Shown: positions 24,091 through 35,100 of the stretch, piece after piece | How the letters are laid out: every line of letters starts with the position of its first letter | Numbering within the stretch: the first letter of the stretch is position 1 | Origin: Pelecanus crispus | Lineage: Eukaryota > Chordata > Aves > Pelecaniformes > Pelecanidae | NCBI RefSeq assembly: GCF_030463565.1 | Contig: NC_134649.1 | Coordinates: forward strand, 4,661,501-4,725,500 | Length of the DNA: 64,000 nt | Direction: 5' to 3' | Position numbers and translations under genes: made by a program | The notes under the pieces: generated by a model | The model's input: the letters and a program-made list of their open reading frames with translations, nothing else | Databases searched by the model: none | Told to the model about the DNA's origin: nothing

Positions 24091-27000
24091 ACTCCTACTA
24101 GTCCTGGACAGTTGGAAACCATCAGATGCCAGCCTGAGCATCAGTTAGCACCGATGGGCAACGTGTGCGCGGGTGTGTGAAATGGCCCATCTCTGGGCAG
24201 GCGAGTTAATTGAACACCAGCGCAAGAGAGACTGGAGCTGCTTTCGGCGAGTTGCACATTAAGTTATTAGTTTCCCAAGGGTGGAAAGCAGACTATTACT
24301 GAGTGAGCTGAAATCCAAATAATAGATTTTATTGCAGAGTTTAGAAGGCTGCTTAAAGAGAAGCAAAGACAGACAGAAGGAATATGTGTGTGACACTTCT
24401 GAAGTGAGCCTGAATAAAGAGGGACAAAACCAAAGTGATGAAGAGAACATTCGGGATATGAGCAAGAGCTTACAGGAATCTTGGGACAAAAGAGGAGAGC
24501 CCTATTCTAGATTATTCTCTCTTCAGAAAGCCCCAAGACCTTCATTAAAATTTTGATTATGACAAAGTGATTAAGTCTGACGTTCCCTGGGAAGGAGCTT
24601 GCATCGATGTGAATGCTGGCTGGTGCCCAGCATCATGGACGCATTGCTACTTGGGATTAAGTGTTGCCATAAGTCAGGGGTAGGAGGATTTTTTCCTGAA
24701 ATTCAGGGGACCGATGACCCTTACGTCGGCTGAATGTGTATAATGACTGAACCATTCAGCCCTCAGACAGACTTCAGTTGTTTGAGGCTTTGCAGCTCTC
24801 ACAGTCTATCTGCTAACCACAAAAATATGCCAGTTGCTTGGAATGGTGACATCATCCGCGCAACTGGCCCAGAGCCAGCATCAGCTCCCCTACAAAATGG
24901 ACAGTTATTTCTTGTTAAGAACGATCATATTCTTCGTAGCGACCACAGTTTGCATCCATTGAGCTTCAGCGTGGTGAGGCTGCTGGGAAGCAGTAACATC
25001 TGCAGTAACGGAGCCGCTGAGCAGCCACATCCCTCAGTTCACTTGGCGACCGGCTCTGAAATGATGCATCTGCTGATTGCTCGCGTGCCGCCGCGTCTCT
25101 CTACTTTGGTCTGAACAAACCCGGCTTACACAAAATGCGGTGGGGAGCAGCCAGGAAGGATAAGCTGTTCTGAGGTGCAGAGTTGAGCTATTCTGCTGCG
25201 AAGCGAAATGGTTCAGGAAAGGCCAGGGAGTCAGCAAAAGCTGCTGGGAAGTGACACAAGGCTGAACTTCGAAAGATCAGCAGAGGATGCTCATACTGAA
25301 AAAGCCTGGAAAAAGCAGATAGTTATCAAAAACATTTTGAAAAGCCTCCTGTTGTGGTGGTTTTTTCAGTGTAATAAATCCTTGTTGGATTAACTACCTA
25401 ATGGTGAAATTATTGCACTCTGCCAGAGGCAGATTTCTTGCCAAAGTGAGAACAATTATAATATTTTAAGGTAAGCTACGATGGTTTGGAGGTCCCAGAG
25501 GGCAGAAGGGGCAGAGCTGCACTCGGCGAATGGACATTAATTCCCTGCCATTTCCCTACTCAGGCCTGGTAAAACATATCACATCTGCCGTTTGAATTTT
25601 AGGCCAAGATAAAAGGAATCTTGTCAAGCCCTGTAGCTCAAGAACGCTACATGTTTAAAGCAGTAAATTCTCGCAGGGACTGTGAGCCTTTTGCAGCGCA
25701 GCTTTCGTGCAGACAGACTGCTGGGAGGCGGAGCGGAGTCGTTTCGTGGGACCACAACAGCAGCAGGTACCTGGGGTCCTGCTGCTACAGGCAAACGTGC
25801 AGCGCAGGGGCGGTTGATGGCCATGTAATGCCTTAGGTCTAGAAACCAGCAGAAAATGGACTGGGAGGTTCTCCATGTCCTGCTTGAAGTGAATTTGTCG
25901 AGATCCATCCAGGTCCTCTTTAGGCACCACTAGAGTTGCATGTCAGGTTCCTGGAAGTAAGAAAGGTGAAGGACTTTTCCATGAAGTAGCGCCAAGTTGG
26001 TCCCTGCAGAATCTTCCATCGAGAGTTTGAGAAAAATCCTGAGCTGTTTTAATTTCCCACAAAAGGTGGGAAATTGGCAGTGTAAGTGCCTATGAAGGCA
26101 AAAAACGACCTGAAACGGGCCTTTCTTCTGTCCGTTCCACTTGATAATGAAGGCCTGAAAGGCTCTGAATTGGCAGGTTTTGTCCTGAGGCTTGAATTCT
26201 TTCTCCATTAGGACTGCTGGAAGACTTTCTGGACAGACAGAAAAGAGGTCAGTATGTATCAGAGACAGTGGAGAAACCTGCAGATTTGCCTGTGCAGGGC
26301 TGTTTAAATCCGGTGACAGATGAGCCATGGCGTTGTGTTAGAGGGCACGCGTGCGCACGGTAGTCGCGACACCGCACACATTTCTCCCAGGACAGGACTG
26401 CAAGCAAATGTCCAGCTCAGCCTGTACAAACGCACGAATGAGCTAGAATTATTTGCCATCAGTTGACGCCAGTTGAGTACTTCTGTGTTTCCATGTTTAC
26501 AATTTGTGTAGACAAATCCCAGAAGAGAAGTGATTTTGAGTCCGACTATTAAAAGCGTTTTTTCTTGATTTTCTTAACAGCTGTTTCATCCCAACAGTTG
26601 GGAGAAAACCACCTTTTCATAAGGGTTCTGTAAGGAACTTTCAGCTGGAGGATGAAGCGCTTTCCCGTCTGCATTTCCTGGTGTCTTTCCATGAGATCAG
26701 TGAATAATTCTTCTTCATATTTTAAAAGTTAGAAGAATAATAAGCAGTAAATGACAGTTAAGGACAAGTAAGCCAACCCAGACTTAGCTCTGTCAGCAAA
26801 GTCTGGTTGTTTCCCCCGCATTTCCAGATCACCTTAGCAGTTGTATTTTCCAGGTTTGAGCACGTTACCCTGAGTAACCTGTATTTGTTTGACAAAGCGT
26901 GACTATTGCTCGTAACTTTTGAACCTCAATAGTCACAGAGAGATTGTAAGTGGCTCAGGGAAGGCAGTCTGGCACATCTCATCCAGTCCCCACGCTTGTA

Positions 27001-27719
27001 GAGCCCTCTCCAGCACATGAAATCCATCGTCTGTTGGGTCAGAAAAGTACGTAAGCTGGCTGAGCCCCAAAATCATTTGCTCATGAGACAAGCTGGCCCG
27101 GGGATGGAGGGAAGGAAATCGTAACACCTGCTCGGAGATGGGGTGCTGGCCGGCTGCTCGGAGGAGCTGGGCTCAGCCGCGGTCCTGCCTGGCCACTCTC
27201 CCACTGCCCTTCCAGCCCTGCTGAAATCGCTCAGCCCCCGAAAGATGTGTGGGTAAGCGAGAGCTGTGAGGAAGCAATGGCTGTTGCTTAAAAAAATCAC
27301 GTCGATGCTTGGGGAGCCTGCCTTCCTCTCCAGTGTGTGACATTTGTCAACTGGCGTTGCACCTAACCTAGCGGTAGCAAGAGCTGGAGAGCAAATGCCC
27401 TCCCCTCTCGCCTTCCCTGCCTCCGGCACCCGGGTTGCGGGAGAGAAGGCAAAGGGATGGCTGGCAGCTGCGCTCGGCTTTAATTCAACTCAAAAGTCGG
27501 TCTGTCCATCTCCGTTAGGACAAAGAGCGTCCAGCAGCCCTTCGCACTTCTGAGCAAAGCCCCAAGGCCGTCCCTCGCAAGAGATCCTTCACGCTTGCCC
27601 TTGGGGCGAGCGGTGCCTGGTTAATTCCTGCAGCTGGCTACAAGGAAATATTTCTCCTCCCCCCGCTACCCCAGAAAAGCTTTGCATGTGGAACTTGTTA
27701 GAGATTTGTCCTGACCTTG

Positions 27720-28164
27720 TTTTTTAAACATAAGCCACGAGTCAGGATGGGCCAAGGAAAACATACCAGCGCGGGACACACCTCATCGGCTCCACCAGCG
27801 GCTCTGCAGGCACCGGTGTCGCCGCGGCCGGAGCCAAGGGCGAGCGGCGAGCCCATGGGGCGGCGCGGCCGGAGCGGGGACTCGGCACCGGGAGCTGTGG
27901 CCGTGGCCGGGGCGCAGCGAGGCGGTGCCTCGCGCTAGCCACAAAATGAGAGGAAAAAGGCTGATCTTCTTGGAAATGACACGATGCTGGCGCCGCGCAT
28001 CCGGCGGTGACTTGGCGTGTGAGCTGGCGGGGGACGCCCGCGGGGGCAACCCTGGAGGTGTGGGCATGGGAATGGCGCCCGCGTGCCCTCGCCAGCCCCG
28101 CCGAGCAAGGGAGAGCGGTCCAAGGCCCGGACTGAGCGCTCCACCCTCCCAGCAATGCCTCGCC
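27720..28164. promoter_or_regulatory. CpG-rich island upstream of LYSMD4
   Basis: GC-rich sequence dense in CpG (for example GTCGCCGCGGCCGGAGCC near 27812 and GGCGCCGCGCATCCGGCGG near 27990). It is separated from the LYSMD4 island by about 170 bp of AT-rich DNA (28165-28330). It could be the outer part of one large promoter island, or the promoter of a divergent non-coding transcript. Open frames through it on both strands have the arginine-, proline- and alanine-rich look of CpG-island chance frames. Confidence 0.5.
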
Positions 28165-28339
28165 ATCCCCAAAATTAGGCCGAGTTTACTATAGGTGGGA
28201 TGTGCCTGTGTGGCTGATCAATACATTGACAATATAGTAACTGAAATTTTATTATGACTGCATGTATAGTCAGTACAATGTATACTATTACAATGACACC
28301 ATACGTAGGGCTGTACAGATGTATATTGTCTCCCCGCTC

Positions 28340-29130
28340 TTGCGAGCGCTTCAGGCACAGGTCTCGCCCGGGGTGGGGCGAGGGGCGCGGGCCCTTTAAG
28401 TGGGCCCCGCCCTCCCGCCCACGCGTTCCAGGACTCACCGCTCAACCAACCTCGCTCCACCGCCTTTCCCCGCCGCCCATTGGCCAGACGGCGCCGAGAG
28501 TCCCGCCTTCCGGCGCTGCTAGCCAATGGGAGGCGAGCTGGCCGAGAGTCGGGGCTAGGTTGGTGCGTGTGGCCGATGGCCGGCGAGCGGCGGGTCAGTG
28601 CAGGGGGCTCGGGACAGGGCCCGCCACGGCGGGCGGGGGCCGAGGGGCGGGGGCCGTGGGCCAGGGGCCCTCCGGCGCTGAGAGGAGCGGGGCCCGGGGC
28701 CGCCGAGGCGATCGGAGGCGCTGAGGGGACCGGGGCCCCTGAGGGGATCGGGCCCCCGAGGCGCTGAGGGGATCGGGGCGGGCCCCTCACGCTGGGCTGG
28801 GGCTCCGGGCGCGCCGAGCCGCCGGGGACCGAGGGAGGCTGCGGGCGCGCCGCCGCCTCGCTGTGCCCTGTGGAGGAGCCGGCGTCGGCCCGGGGAGCGG
28901 AGCGGCCGTCCCGGGGCGGGGGTGGGGGTGCCCCTCGGCCCTGCCGCAGCGGGGAGCGGGGCGCGGGGCGCGGGAGGCCCTGCCTGTGGGGGCCGGCACC
29001 CGCTTCGCCCCGTGTGTCGGTGCGGGGCAGGGGCCAGGCCGGCACCCTGCCTGCCGACCCGGGGGTGCGGGCCTTGGGGCGGCCAGAGCCGGGCTGGAGA
29101 AGGCTTTTGGCCCTCCCTGCGGAGTGGTAA
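28340..29130 (+). promoter_or_regulatory. LYSMD4: LYSMD4 CpG-island promoter and probable non-coding first exon
   Basis: This is a strong CpG island 1 kb upstream of the LYSMD4 ATG exon. Promoter elements include a GC box CCCCGCCC at 28405-28412, an inverted CCAAT box (ATTGG) at 28479-28483 and a direct CCAAT at 28523-28527. No TATA box is seen. The start site probably lies shortly after 28527. LYSMD4 should have a 5' leader exon here, because the ATG exon opens with an acceptor at 30138-30139. I could not settle the donor; candidates include GTCAGT near 28592 and GTGAGG near 29162. Opposed CCAAT boxes are typical of bidirectional promoters. A short imperfect repeat of CTGAGGGGATCGGGGC type lies at 28700-28780. 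Confidence 0.7.
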
Positions 29131-30139
29131 ACGATAAGTGAAGTGCGTGGGGAGAGCACCCTGTGAGGAGGGCGCTTGGCTTACGGCTTATCAAAAGGCA
29201 GAGGTGGCCTGCAGGAGCGTCCAGGGAGACCGTGGCCTGAAATCAGAAGCTCTTCTAGCACAGCTGTGCCCCTGCCTGCAGCTTGCAGGTGCCATGCTCA
29301 ATACTAATGAAATGCCATAAACCATTGTGGTTTCACCGTAAGAAACCCTTGTGGGTAGATTAAGAATGTTAAGGTCAGTGGAGTTCCCTGAGAATGTGGG
29401 GGTTTCCTACCTATACCTGAGCCTGACAAATTGTGGAGCTGAGGATTGAAAAAAAAAAAAAAAAGTAGCTTCCTAATAACTTAGTGCTGTAGGCCTAGCA
29501 ATAATTAAAGTGCTCAGGCAGGTTCTTGTCTTTATACAACAAAATGACCTTGTCATTCAGGTTGAAGTTAAGTGTGGCTTGAGCTGCCCTTATTTAAAAA
29601 GGTGCAATTCCATGAAATTAAAATGTGGATTCTTAAAGTGTAGAGAACTAAGGGCTTCTAGAAAGGTGACATAAAGGATAATGTTGGTCAGTTTTTAATG
29701 TATATTGGTAGGAGATCTGATGTGGTTCCAGTCTATTGATCTCATGGATTTTTTTTTTCTTTTTTACCATACTTGAAGACTCATGGATCAAGTGACTCTG
29801 CTGCTTTTTTTATGAAATTATGGTAAGAATAGTAGTTAAGATGTGTAGCAAAGTAGAGTTATGTAGTGGTTTGTCCATAGGTAGACAAAAAAAAGGTTTG
29901 GAAACAATGTGCCCATTGTTGAAGTTTGTGTACATAAGGTTTCTAGTATTTCTGTCATTACTGGTAAGTAGCATCTTTTGGGTTTGCCCCGAGAAGCTCT
30001 GGGTAGAAGGAAAGCTTTGTGTGTGTGTGTGTGTGTGCACGTGCAACTACTGTGCTTTTTGTCTGTTCTCCCATATCTTACGTGCTAAGAAATACACACG
30101 GGTATTCAGGAAATTAAAAACGTCTGGTTTTTGTTCCAG
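29131..30139 (+). other. LYSMD4: LYSMD4 intron 1 (start approximate)
   Basis: Non-coding AT-rich sequence between the CpG-island exon and the ATG exon. It carries A16 at 29449-29464 and a (GT)n run at 30019-30037. It ends in GTTTTTGTTCCAG, a good acceptor. The left edge depends on the unresolved first-exon donor. Confidence 0.6.
30019..30037. repeat. (GT)n microsatellite
   Basis: A pure GT run of about 9.5 units inside LYSMD4 intron 1, close to the acceptor at 30138. Confidence 0.9.
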
Positions 30140-30154
30140 GTGCTGGTATAAAAG

Positions 30155-30427
30155 ATGAGGCTGAATGAGAGCCGGACAAGATCCTTCCAGGCTCCTGTCA
30201 CCATCCATAATTACCCAGGCAGGCAGGTGTACGTGTTTCCCAATGGCCGATCTGATTCAGAAGAGTCATCAGAGGAGGAACTCAATGTAATGGAATTACG
30301 ACCGAGGGGCAAGGAGCAGCAGCGATGCAGCACTTCTCGGGACAGAGTTGGAGATGTGGTACTTCTGGAACGAGAGATTACAGAGGATGATAATCTTAAC
30401 AAGCTAGCCCTGCAGTATGGTTGTAAA
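30155..30427 (+). CDS. LYSMD4: LYSMD4 coding exon 1 (residues 1-91), N-terminus and first half of LysM
   Basis: LYSMD4 is a LysM-domain, single-pass membrane protein of the LYSMD3/4 type. Its molecular role is poorly known; the related LYSMD3 is reported to bind chitin. The exon starts at 30140 after a GTTCCAG acceptor. The ATG at 30155 has A at -3 and is the first ATG in the exon. Residues 33-43 form an acidic serine run (SDSEESSEEEL). The LysM domain starts near residue 70 (LLEREITEDDNLNKLALQYG) and continues into the next exon. The exon ends on a codon boundary at 30427 with donor GTAAGA at 30428. The open frame runs on beyond this donor to 30484, but that extension is intronic. Splicing to 34549 restores the family sequence K|VADIKRVNNF. 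Confidence 0.93.
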
Positions 30428-31167
30428 GTAAGAGCTATCTCTGTTTGTTTGGTTTTAATTACTTTAGACGTGGTTTATGTGTAGCTTAGTTTCCAGAATG
30501 ACAGGAAGGGGTGCTGTTGTCTAATAGTTTTGACACTGAAAAGTGTTTGCCCTGTGTATTTCATGAAGGGTCAATATCTGGGTAAAACTGAGCTGGAGAA
30601 AGGCAAAAACAACCAAACAGACAGAGTTCTTCAGCTAACAGCCTAGGAGGATGTTGTCAACCCCATGCCCTGCGTGACCTGCTTTCCTGTTTAATTTGGG
30701 TGATTAAGCACAGCATAGCAGTCATGATTTGTACTTAGTTATTTACGTGAGGGCAAAAAGTAGGAGGCTGAGTACAGAAATGAGGGTGAGAGCTCTGCTT
30801 TCAAGGAGCATACGGTTTTTGAAGCAAACTGAACAGTACGAAGAAATGCCACTCTGATGGGGTCTGGTTTGGGGGTTGTTTTCGTTTATTTTTTGAAGGG
30901 TATGAGTGTACCTATTGCAAGAAGGCCTAAGTCTAACAGGGGTGGACTTGCAGAAGGAGAGATGCCAAAGTCCAGGTGTTGTCTCTGCATGTGGGTTTTG
31001 ACTGTTTGCTGTCCTACCCAGAAGTGTGTGTGGTTCAGCCATCTGCAGGCAGAAGGGAGTGCCTGTGCATGGTGAATTTTCTCCAGAGTTGGAACATACT
31101 ACAGAATCCATTTTCTTTGTTCCAAAGCAGAGAGCTTGATAGAAAAACTGTTGAAAAGTTTAATTAT

Positions 31168-31192
31168 GATTCTGTGATTCTATTCTATGATT
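31168..31192 (+). mobile_element. Possible CR1 3' tail relic
   Basis: GATTCTGTGATTCTATTCT followed by ATGATT resembles the short direct repeat that ends CR1 elements. The ~100 nt before it only weakly resembles a CR1 3' UTR, so this may be a very old copy or a chance match. Confidence 0.4.
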
Positions 31193-32849
31193 ACCTGATC
31201 TGAACGTTAGAAGTACCCTGTTGTTCGGCAGTTAAAGCTGTATTTTTAGAGCCTCCTTTATCTGCAGCTAGACTGTGATTAAAAAGTTCCATGATGCAAA
31301 CAATTGGACAGTGACCTGGATGGGGATAATGATACAGTACTGGCTCAACTGCTGCAGTACTATTGCAGTCTGTCTTGCTTAACAACACAGCTGTGTGGTG
31401 CAGCTGAAGCAAGAGGGCTTAGAGGAATTGCGACAATTCCTCCCCTCCCATTCCCTTAGAAACGAAAACAAAACAAAAAAGAAACCCTTCTAGGTTTTGC
31501 TGATGAGCCTGATGCGTGTGAAGAAGCAACTCTGGCAGGACTTGAATAGGCTTTGATTGGTGCCGGGAGAGCATGAGGGCTTGGAGCTACAGACGTTGAC
31601 TTTGTAGTCACGACTGTGTGCTCATCTCTGAGCGGTAGCAATTGCCTTGTTCCTGCCACTTATGCCAAATCACAGCAGTTTCGTGAACTCAAAGGAGGAA
31701 GACTGAACCAGTCTTTTGGTTTATGGCATGACAAAGCCTGCTGTGCCCCCTGTGCTGTAATTCGGGAGGGCTCAGTCCTGTCCCTGCCTCCCCTGCTGCC
31801 CCGCTCCCACAGCCCTTCAGCCGCAGCAGGTGCCCGGAGATCTGCTCTGCCCGCCCTGCTGAAGGCTGCTGGGCTTGTCTGGTGGGGAAGGCAAGCTGAT
31901 GGGGAGGGACCAGGGAGTCAGGGTTCTCCTGCCGAAGGGAAAAAAATGTCCTGCTGCCTCCCTCCCTTCCAGAAAGGGTGCTTCTGACTCGTTCCAGTTA
32001 AATTGAAGAGGTACAGAAATCATTATTATTGGATATCTGTGTATTTGTCCATTTGCAGACTGGCTCTGATCAGTTTTCGTGTATCTTGTTTTACTTGCAC
32101 AAATAAGCAGCTCCTGAAAGGCTACCAGGACATCAGCGAGGAAGATTTGTAGCCACAAATGTATGCAGCTGTGTTTAAAAAATCCAGGATGAGCTTCTTC
32201 TTGAAATCAATGAGAACTTGTCATTGGTTTCAGAATCATCAGGGTCTACTTGGGGTGGGGGTATCGAGACAGTGCAACAAACAGCTTCGTGCATGCTACA
32301 GATAGCTTGGCGGAGATGCAAAGCACTTTAAAATTCTCATTTTTACTCTTGACCATTTATAGACTTGGCCTGCTTTTGGCATTGTTCTCAGCTGGGACAA
32401 GAGGAGCTCACTGCAGCCAAAAAAATGAGTACGGAAAATAAGCCTAAATGGCTTGTGTAGCCGAGTGCTCTTGCATGCTTCCCATCAGCTTTGTTTGTCG
32501 TTTCTGCGTGAGTGCTGCTCCACTTGCTGTTTCCAGAGCCTTAGCACAACATTGCAGTGTTTGATTGCAGACACTGCGGGGGATATTTACTGTCCCAATA
32601 GTTTGCTTGCATTGGAACAAAACAAAAAACTGAAGCACCACCTCAGTTAGGAGGCTTTGAGCGAGATCGTTATTTCATAACTAAGTAATTTTGTGGGGTT
32701 TAAGTCCTGATGTTACGCTGGGGCAAGCTGTGAGGAGTCTGAACCGGCAGCTGAGGATTCCCTTCGCCTCAGGGGCACCGGATTAGGATCTAGATTAAAC
32801 GTCTCATTTTCAGATTTCTCAAGCTTTGCAGGGTAAACGTGAGATTCGG

Positions 32850-33125
32850 GCATTCATCTCGCCTCTGCCCTTCGGCAGACTCTTGCTTTCTGGCTGTGAC
32901 GTAGCAGACTTGCCACCTTTGCGCGGTAGGTGAGCTCGCTGTGCGGTTCCCTGACGGCCCGTACGGGCTGGAGGGGAGGTGCACGGAGAGAGGCGGCTCC
33001 GCAGGCAGAGCGGCCGCAGCTCCTCTCCGCTGCGGCCCAGCGCGGGGCCCCCCAGCCGGTGGGAGCTCCCCGCAGGGCAGGGAGCGCCGCCTTCCCCGTG
33101 CCACCTCCCCGTGCCTGCAAGTAGC
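32850..33125. promoter_or_regulatory. CpG-rich patch inside LYSMD4 intron
   Basis: A GC- and CpG-rich stretch (GCGGCCGCAGC near 33010, CAGCGCGGGGCC near 33038) in otherwise ordinary intron. It has TGACGTAG near 32898. It could be an alternative or antisense promoter, or an island-like remnant. The frames through it have no recognisable domain. Confidence 0.35.
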
Positions 33126-33190
33126 TCTGAACGTTTGTTGCAACGGCAGAGGAGATGGTCAGGCTCCCTTCTGGCGTGTCATCTTTTAAA

Positions 33191-33226
33191 AGGAGATCTT
33201 TGCCCTCAAGGAGGTCTTTGCCCTCA
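33191..33226. repeat. 18-bp tandem duplication
   Basis: Two adjacent copies, AGGAGATCTTTGCCCTCA and AGGAGGTCTTTGCCCTCA, differ at one base. It is a small local duplication in the intron with no obvious role. Confidence 0.85.
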
Positions 33227-34548
33227 ACGATCAGTGATTTTGGCGCTGATGGCACTTCCACATTTGCTTAGGAAGTCAAATCGCTTTCTTGTTTTTAGTT
33301 CCCCCGTTTCATTGGTAGCCTCAAGCTTGGGAATGCAGTTCATACAGTAAGTGATGAGATTTCTAAAAGAACAAATCAAACTTCTCCAAAAGCGTGGTCC
33401 TTGTACCGTGTGTCTTCTGTGTGATATATTGGAGGCGGTTAACCTGTTCGTGTTGCCTTTCTCTTTGGTTTGGGGTCTCGCTGTGTTCTTTGTTCTGCAT
33501 CCTCCAGCCTTTCCCTTGAGGTTCTTCCATGTCTTCTTGGCTGCTTTGGAGAGCTCCTTGCACTCACTGACAGTCCTGTTTGTTTTCTGTGACAGAGGAT
33601 TAAGGCAACTGAGAAGTTCATGTACTTACTTATTAGGTGGTTGTCCATGCACACTGTATTAAGCTGTCTTCTCTTTATTTAACATTAAATAAAGAAACAC
33701 TGCCTTGCCTTCGCCTTTTCTTTGATACCGGCTATCCTTGTGACTTACGCTGTACGTGTGGTTTGTTCTTTCTTGCTTTTCTTACTGCTACTTGCATCAC
33801 TGAGCTGGGTGGGAATACCGCTCGCAGATGGAGACCCTACACACGAACAGCCAAAGATGATCACAGGTGCACGGAGGTTGTTGCCTTAAGCGTACCGTCA
33901 GCCGGAGCATTTTCCCACTGTGGAGAAATGAGCTGTGCGGAGCTGCTGTCGTGCAGAAGAGGGGTGGTGCTTGGGAACGTGAGCACAGGGAGCTCACGCC
34001 TGCGTGGGAGGGATGCTCGCCTGCGCTGCCAGGCTGTGAGCTTGCTCTCTGAACTGCGGTGTGCTCCGAAGGTGGAGCTCTGTGCACTCCGAAATTGCTT
34101 TCCGAGCAGGGGGAGGGTTTTCTCTGCTTGTATTGACGCTGTCCTCTCCCCTTAAACACTCGTGCGTTGTGAAAGGTATGAAAACTGTTTTTAACAGGAT
34201 CTGTTTCAAAGGGTCTTCTTGCTTTAACTTGGATTAGAAAGTAAGTGAGAGAAAGGTAAAGCAAAAGGAAGAACCGTATTAAGCAAAATACAGCCTATGA
34301 GAGATACGGGAGCACTAGAGGAGGTCACAGCCTGGTTTAATACGGGACCATCCCTATCCTGCAGGACCTGGAGCATCCCTGGAGCAGCTGGGAAATTGCT
34401 GCAAAACACTAAGCCACTTGCAGCCCGGGCTTGCTTTTATTTTCTGGCTGCTGCTCGTACACTGCTTTTGTAGCTACTTCCTGCTTCAGTACTGGTAAAA
34501 GGCCGGGTTGCCCTGCACTAATATTCATGTCCTTTTTGGATTCTGTAG

Positions 34549-35100
34549 GTTGCGGATATCAAACGCGTCAACAACTTCATCCGGGAGCAGGACTTGTATG
34601 CACTGAAGTCCATCAAGATCCCCGTGAAGACCCATGGGCTGTTAACGGAGAACGGCAGAGACCTAAGGCCGCTCCCGACTGCGCCCTCCCAGGCCGGCCT
34701 GACGCTCGTGGACTTGCCGGAGCCTGATGACGGCGCGGGTGGCTCTGCTGACGGCGGGCACCTGAGCGACTACTTCAAGGGGATTGACAAGAGCATTCAG
34801 GACGCGGTGCAGGCGGAGGTCCAGCTAAACGCAGAGTATTGCGTGGAAGCACGGGAGAGGCCGCTGCCCGAGTCAGGGAAGCCGGAGACCAGTAACGGCG
34901 CGGACTGTGGAATCCAGTGGTGGAACGCAGTTTTTATTATGCTCCTGATAGGAATCGTCCTGCCGGTATTTTATATCATCTATTTTAAAACACAAGGCCT
35001 GGTGGCCCATACCTCCAACACAACAGTAACCTCAAATATTTCAACAGATGGATTGGAAGGGAAATTACCACAAAGCCCAGTTGTAGAAGAGAAATCCTAA
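34549..35100 (+). CDS. LYSMD4: LYSMD4 coding exon 2 (residues 92-274), rest of LysM, TM segment and C-terminal tail
   Basis: The exon opens after TTCTGTAG with GTT GCG GAT, completing the LysM domain (VADIKRVNNFIREQDLYALK, ending near IPV117). A loosely conserved linker follows. Residues 162-188 (LSDYFKGIDKSIQDAVQAEV and on) look amphipathic or coiled. A single hydrophobic segment at residues 215-237 (WWNAVFIMLLIGIVLPVFYI then IYF) is the membrane anchor. A 37-residue tail with two NxT/S sequons (NTT, NIS) leads to TAA at 35098-35100. No signal peptide is present, so the TM segment probably sets a type II orientation with the LysM domain cytosolic; this is an inference. With the first coding exon the protein is 274 residues, close to the usual length for LYSMD4, and appears intact. 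Confidence 0.94.
   Translation, partial: VADIKRVNNFIREQDLYALKSIKIPVKTHGLLTENGRDLRPLPTAPSQAGLTLVDLPEPDDGAGGSADGGHLSDYFKGIDKSIQDAVQAEVQLNAEYCVEARERPLPESGKPETSNGADCGIQWWNAVFIMLLIGIVLPVFYIIYFKTQGLVAHTSNTTVTSNISTDGLEGKLPQSPVVEEKS

Larger units (their letters stand above)
22869..27719. other. Intergenic DNA upstream of LYSMD4, no gene recognised
   Basis: No coding exon is recognised. The interval includes a T23 tract at 23710-23732 and an AT-rich candidate regulatory stretch near 23.93-24.09 kb. GC content and CpG frequency rise from about 27.1 kb towards the LYSMD4 promoter region. Confidence 0.55.
30428..34548 (+). other. LYSMD4: LYSMD4 intron between the two coding exons
   Basis: A phase-0 intron with donor GTAAGA and acceptor TTCTGTAG. 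It contains a CR1-like tail near 31168-31192, a CpG-rich patch at 32850-33125 and an 18-bp tandem duplication at 33191-33226. No internal coding exon is recognised. Confidence 0.85.

Noticed and set aside
28218-29159. 313-codon minus-strand open frame over the LYSMD4 promoter
   Set aside because: The Pro/Arg/Ala/Gly-rich composition is typical of CpG-island DNA with few stop codons. There is no domain, and it lies antisense across a promoter.
30147-30154. TATAAAAG just before the LYSMD4 ATG
   Set aside because: It lies inside the exon, one base before the start codon, so it cannot be a TATA box for this ATG. The CpG island upstream is the likely promoter.
30428-30484. Open-frame extension of the first LYSMD4 coding exon
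   Set aside because: The extension departs from the LysM family exactly at a consensus donor GTAAGA. Splicing to 34549 restores the family sequence.
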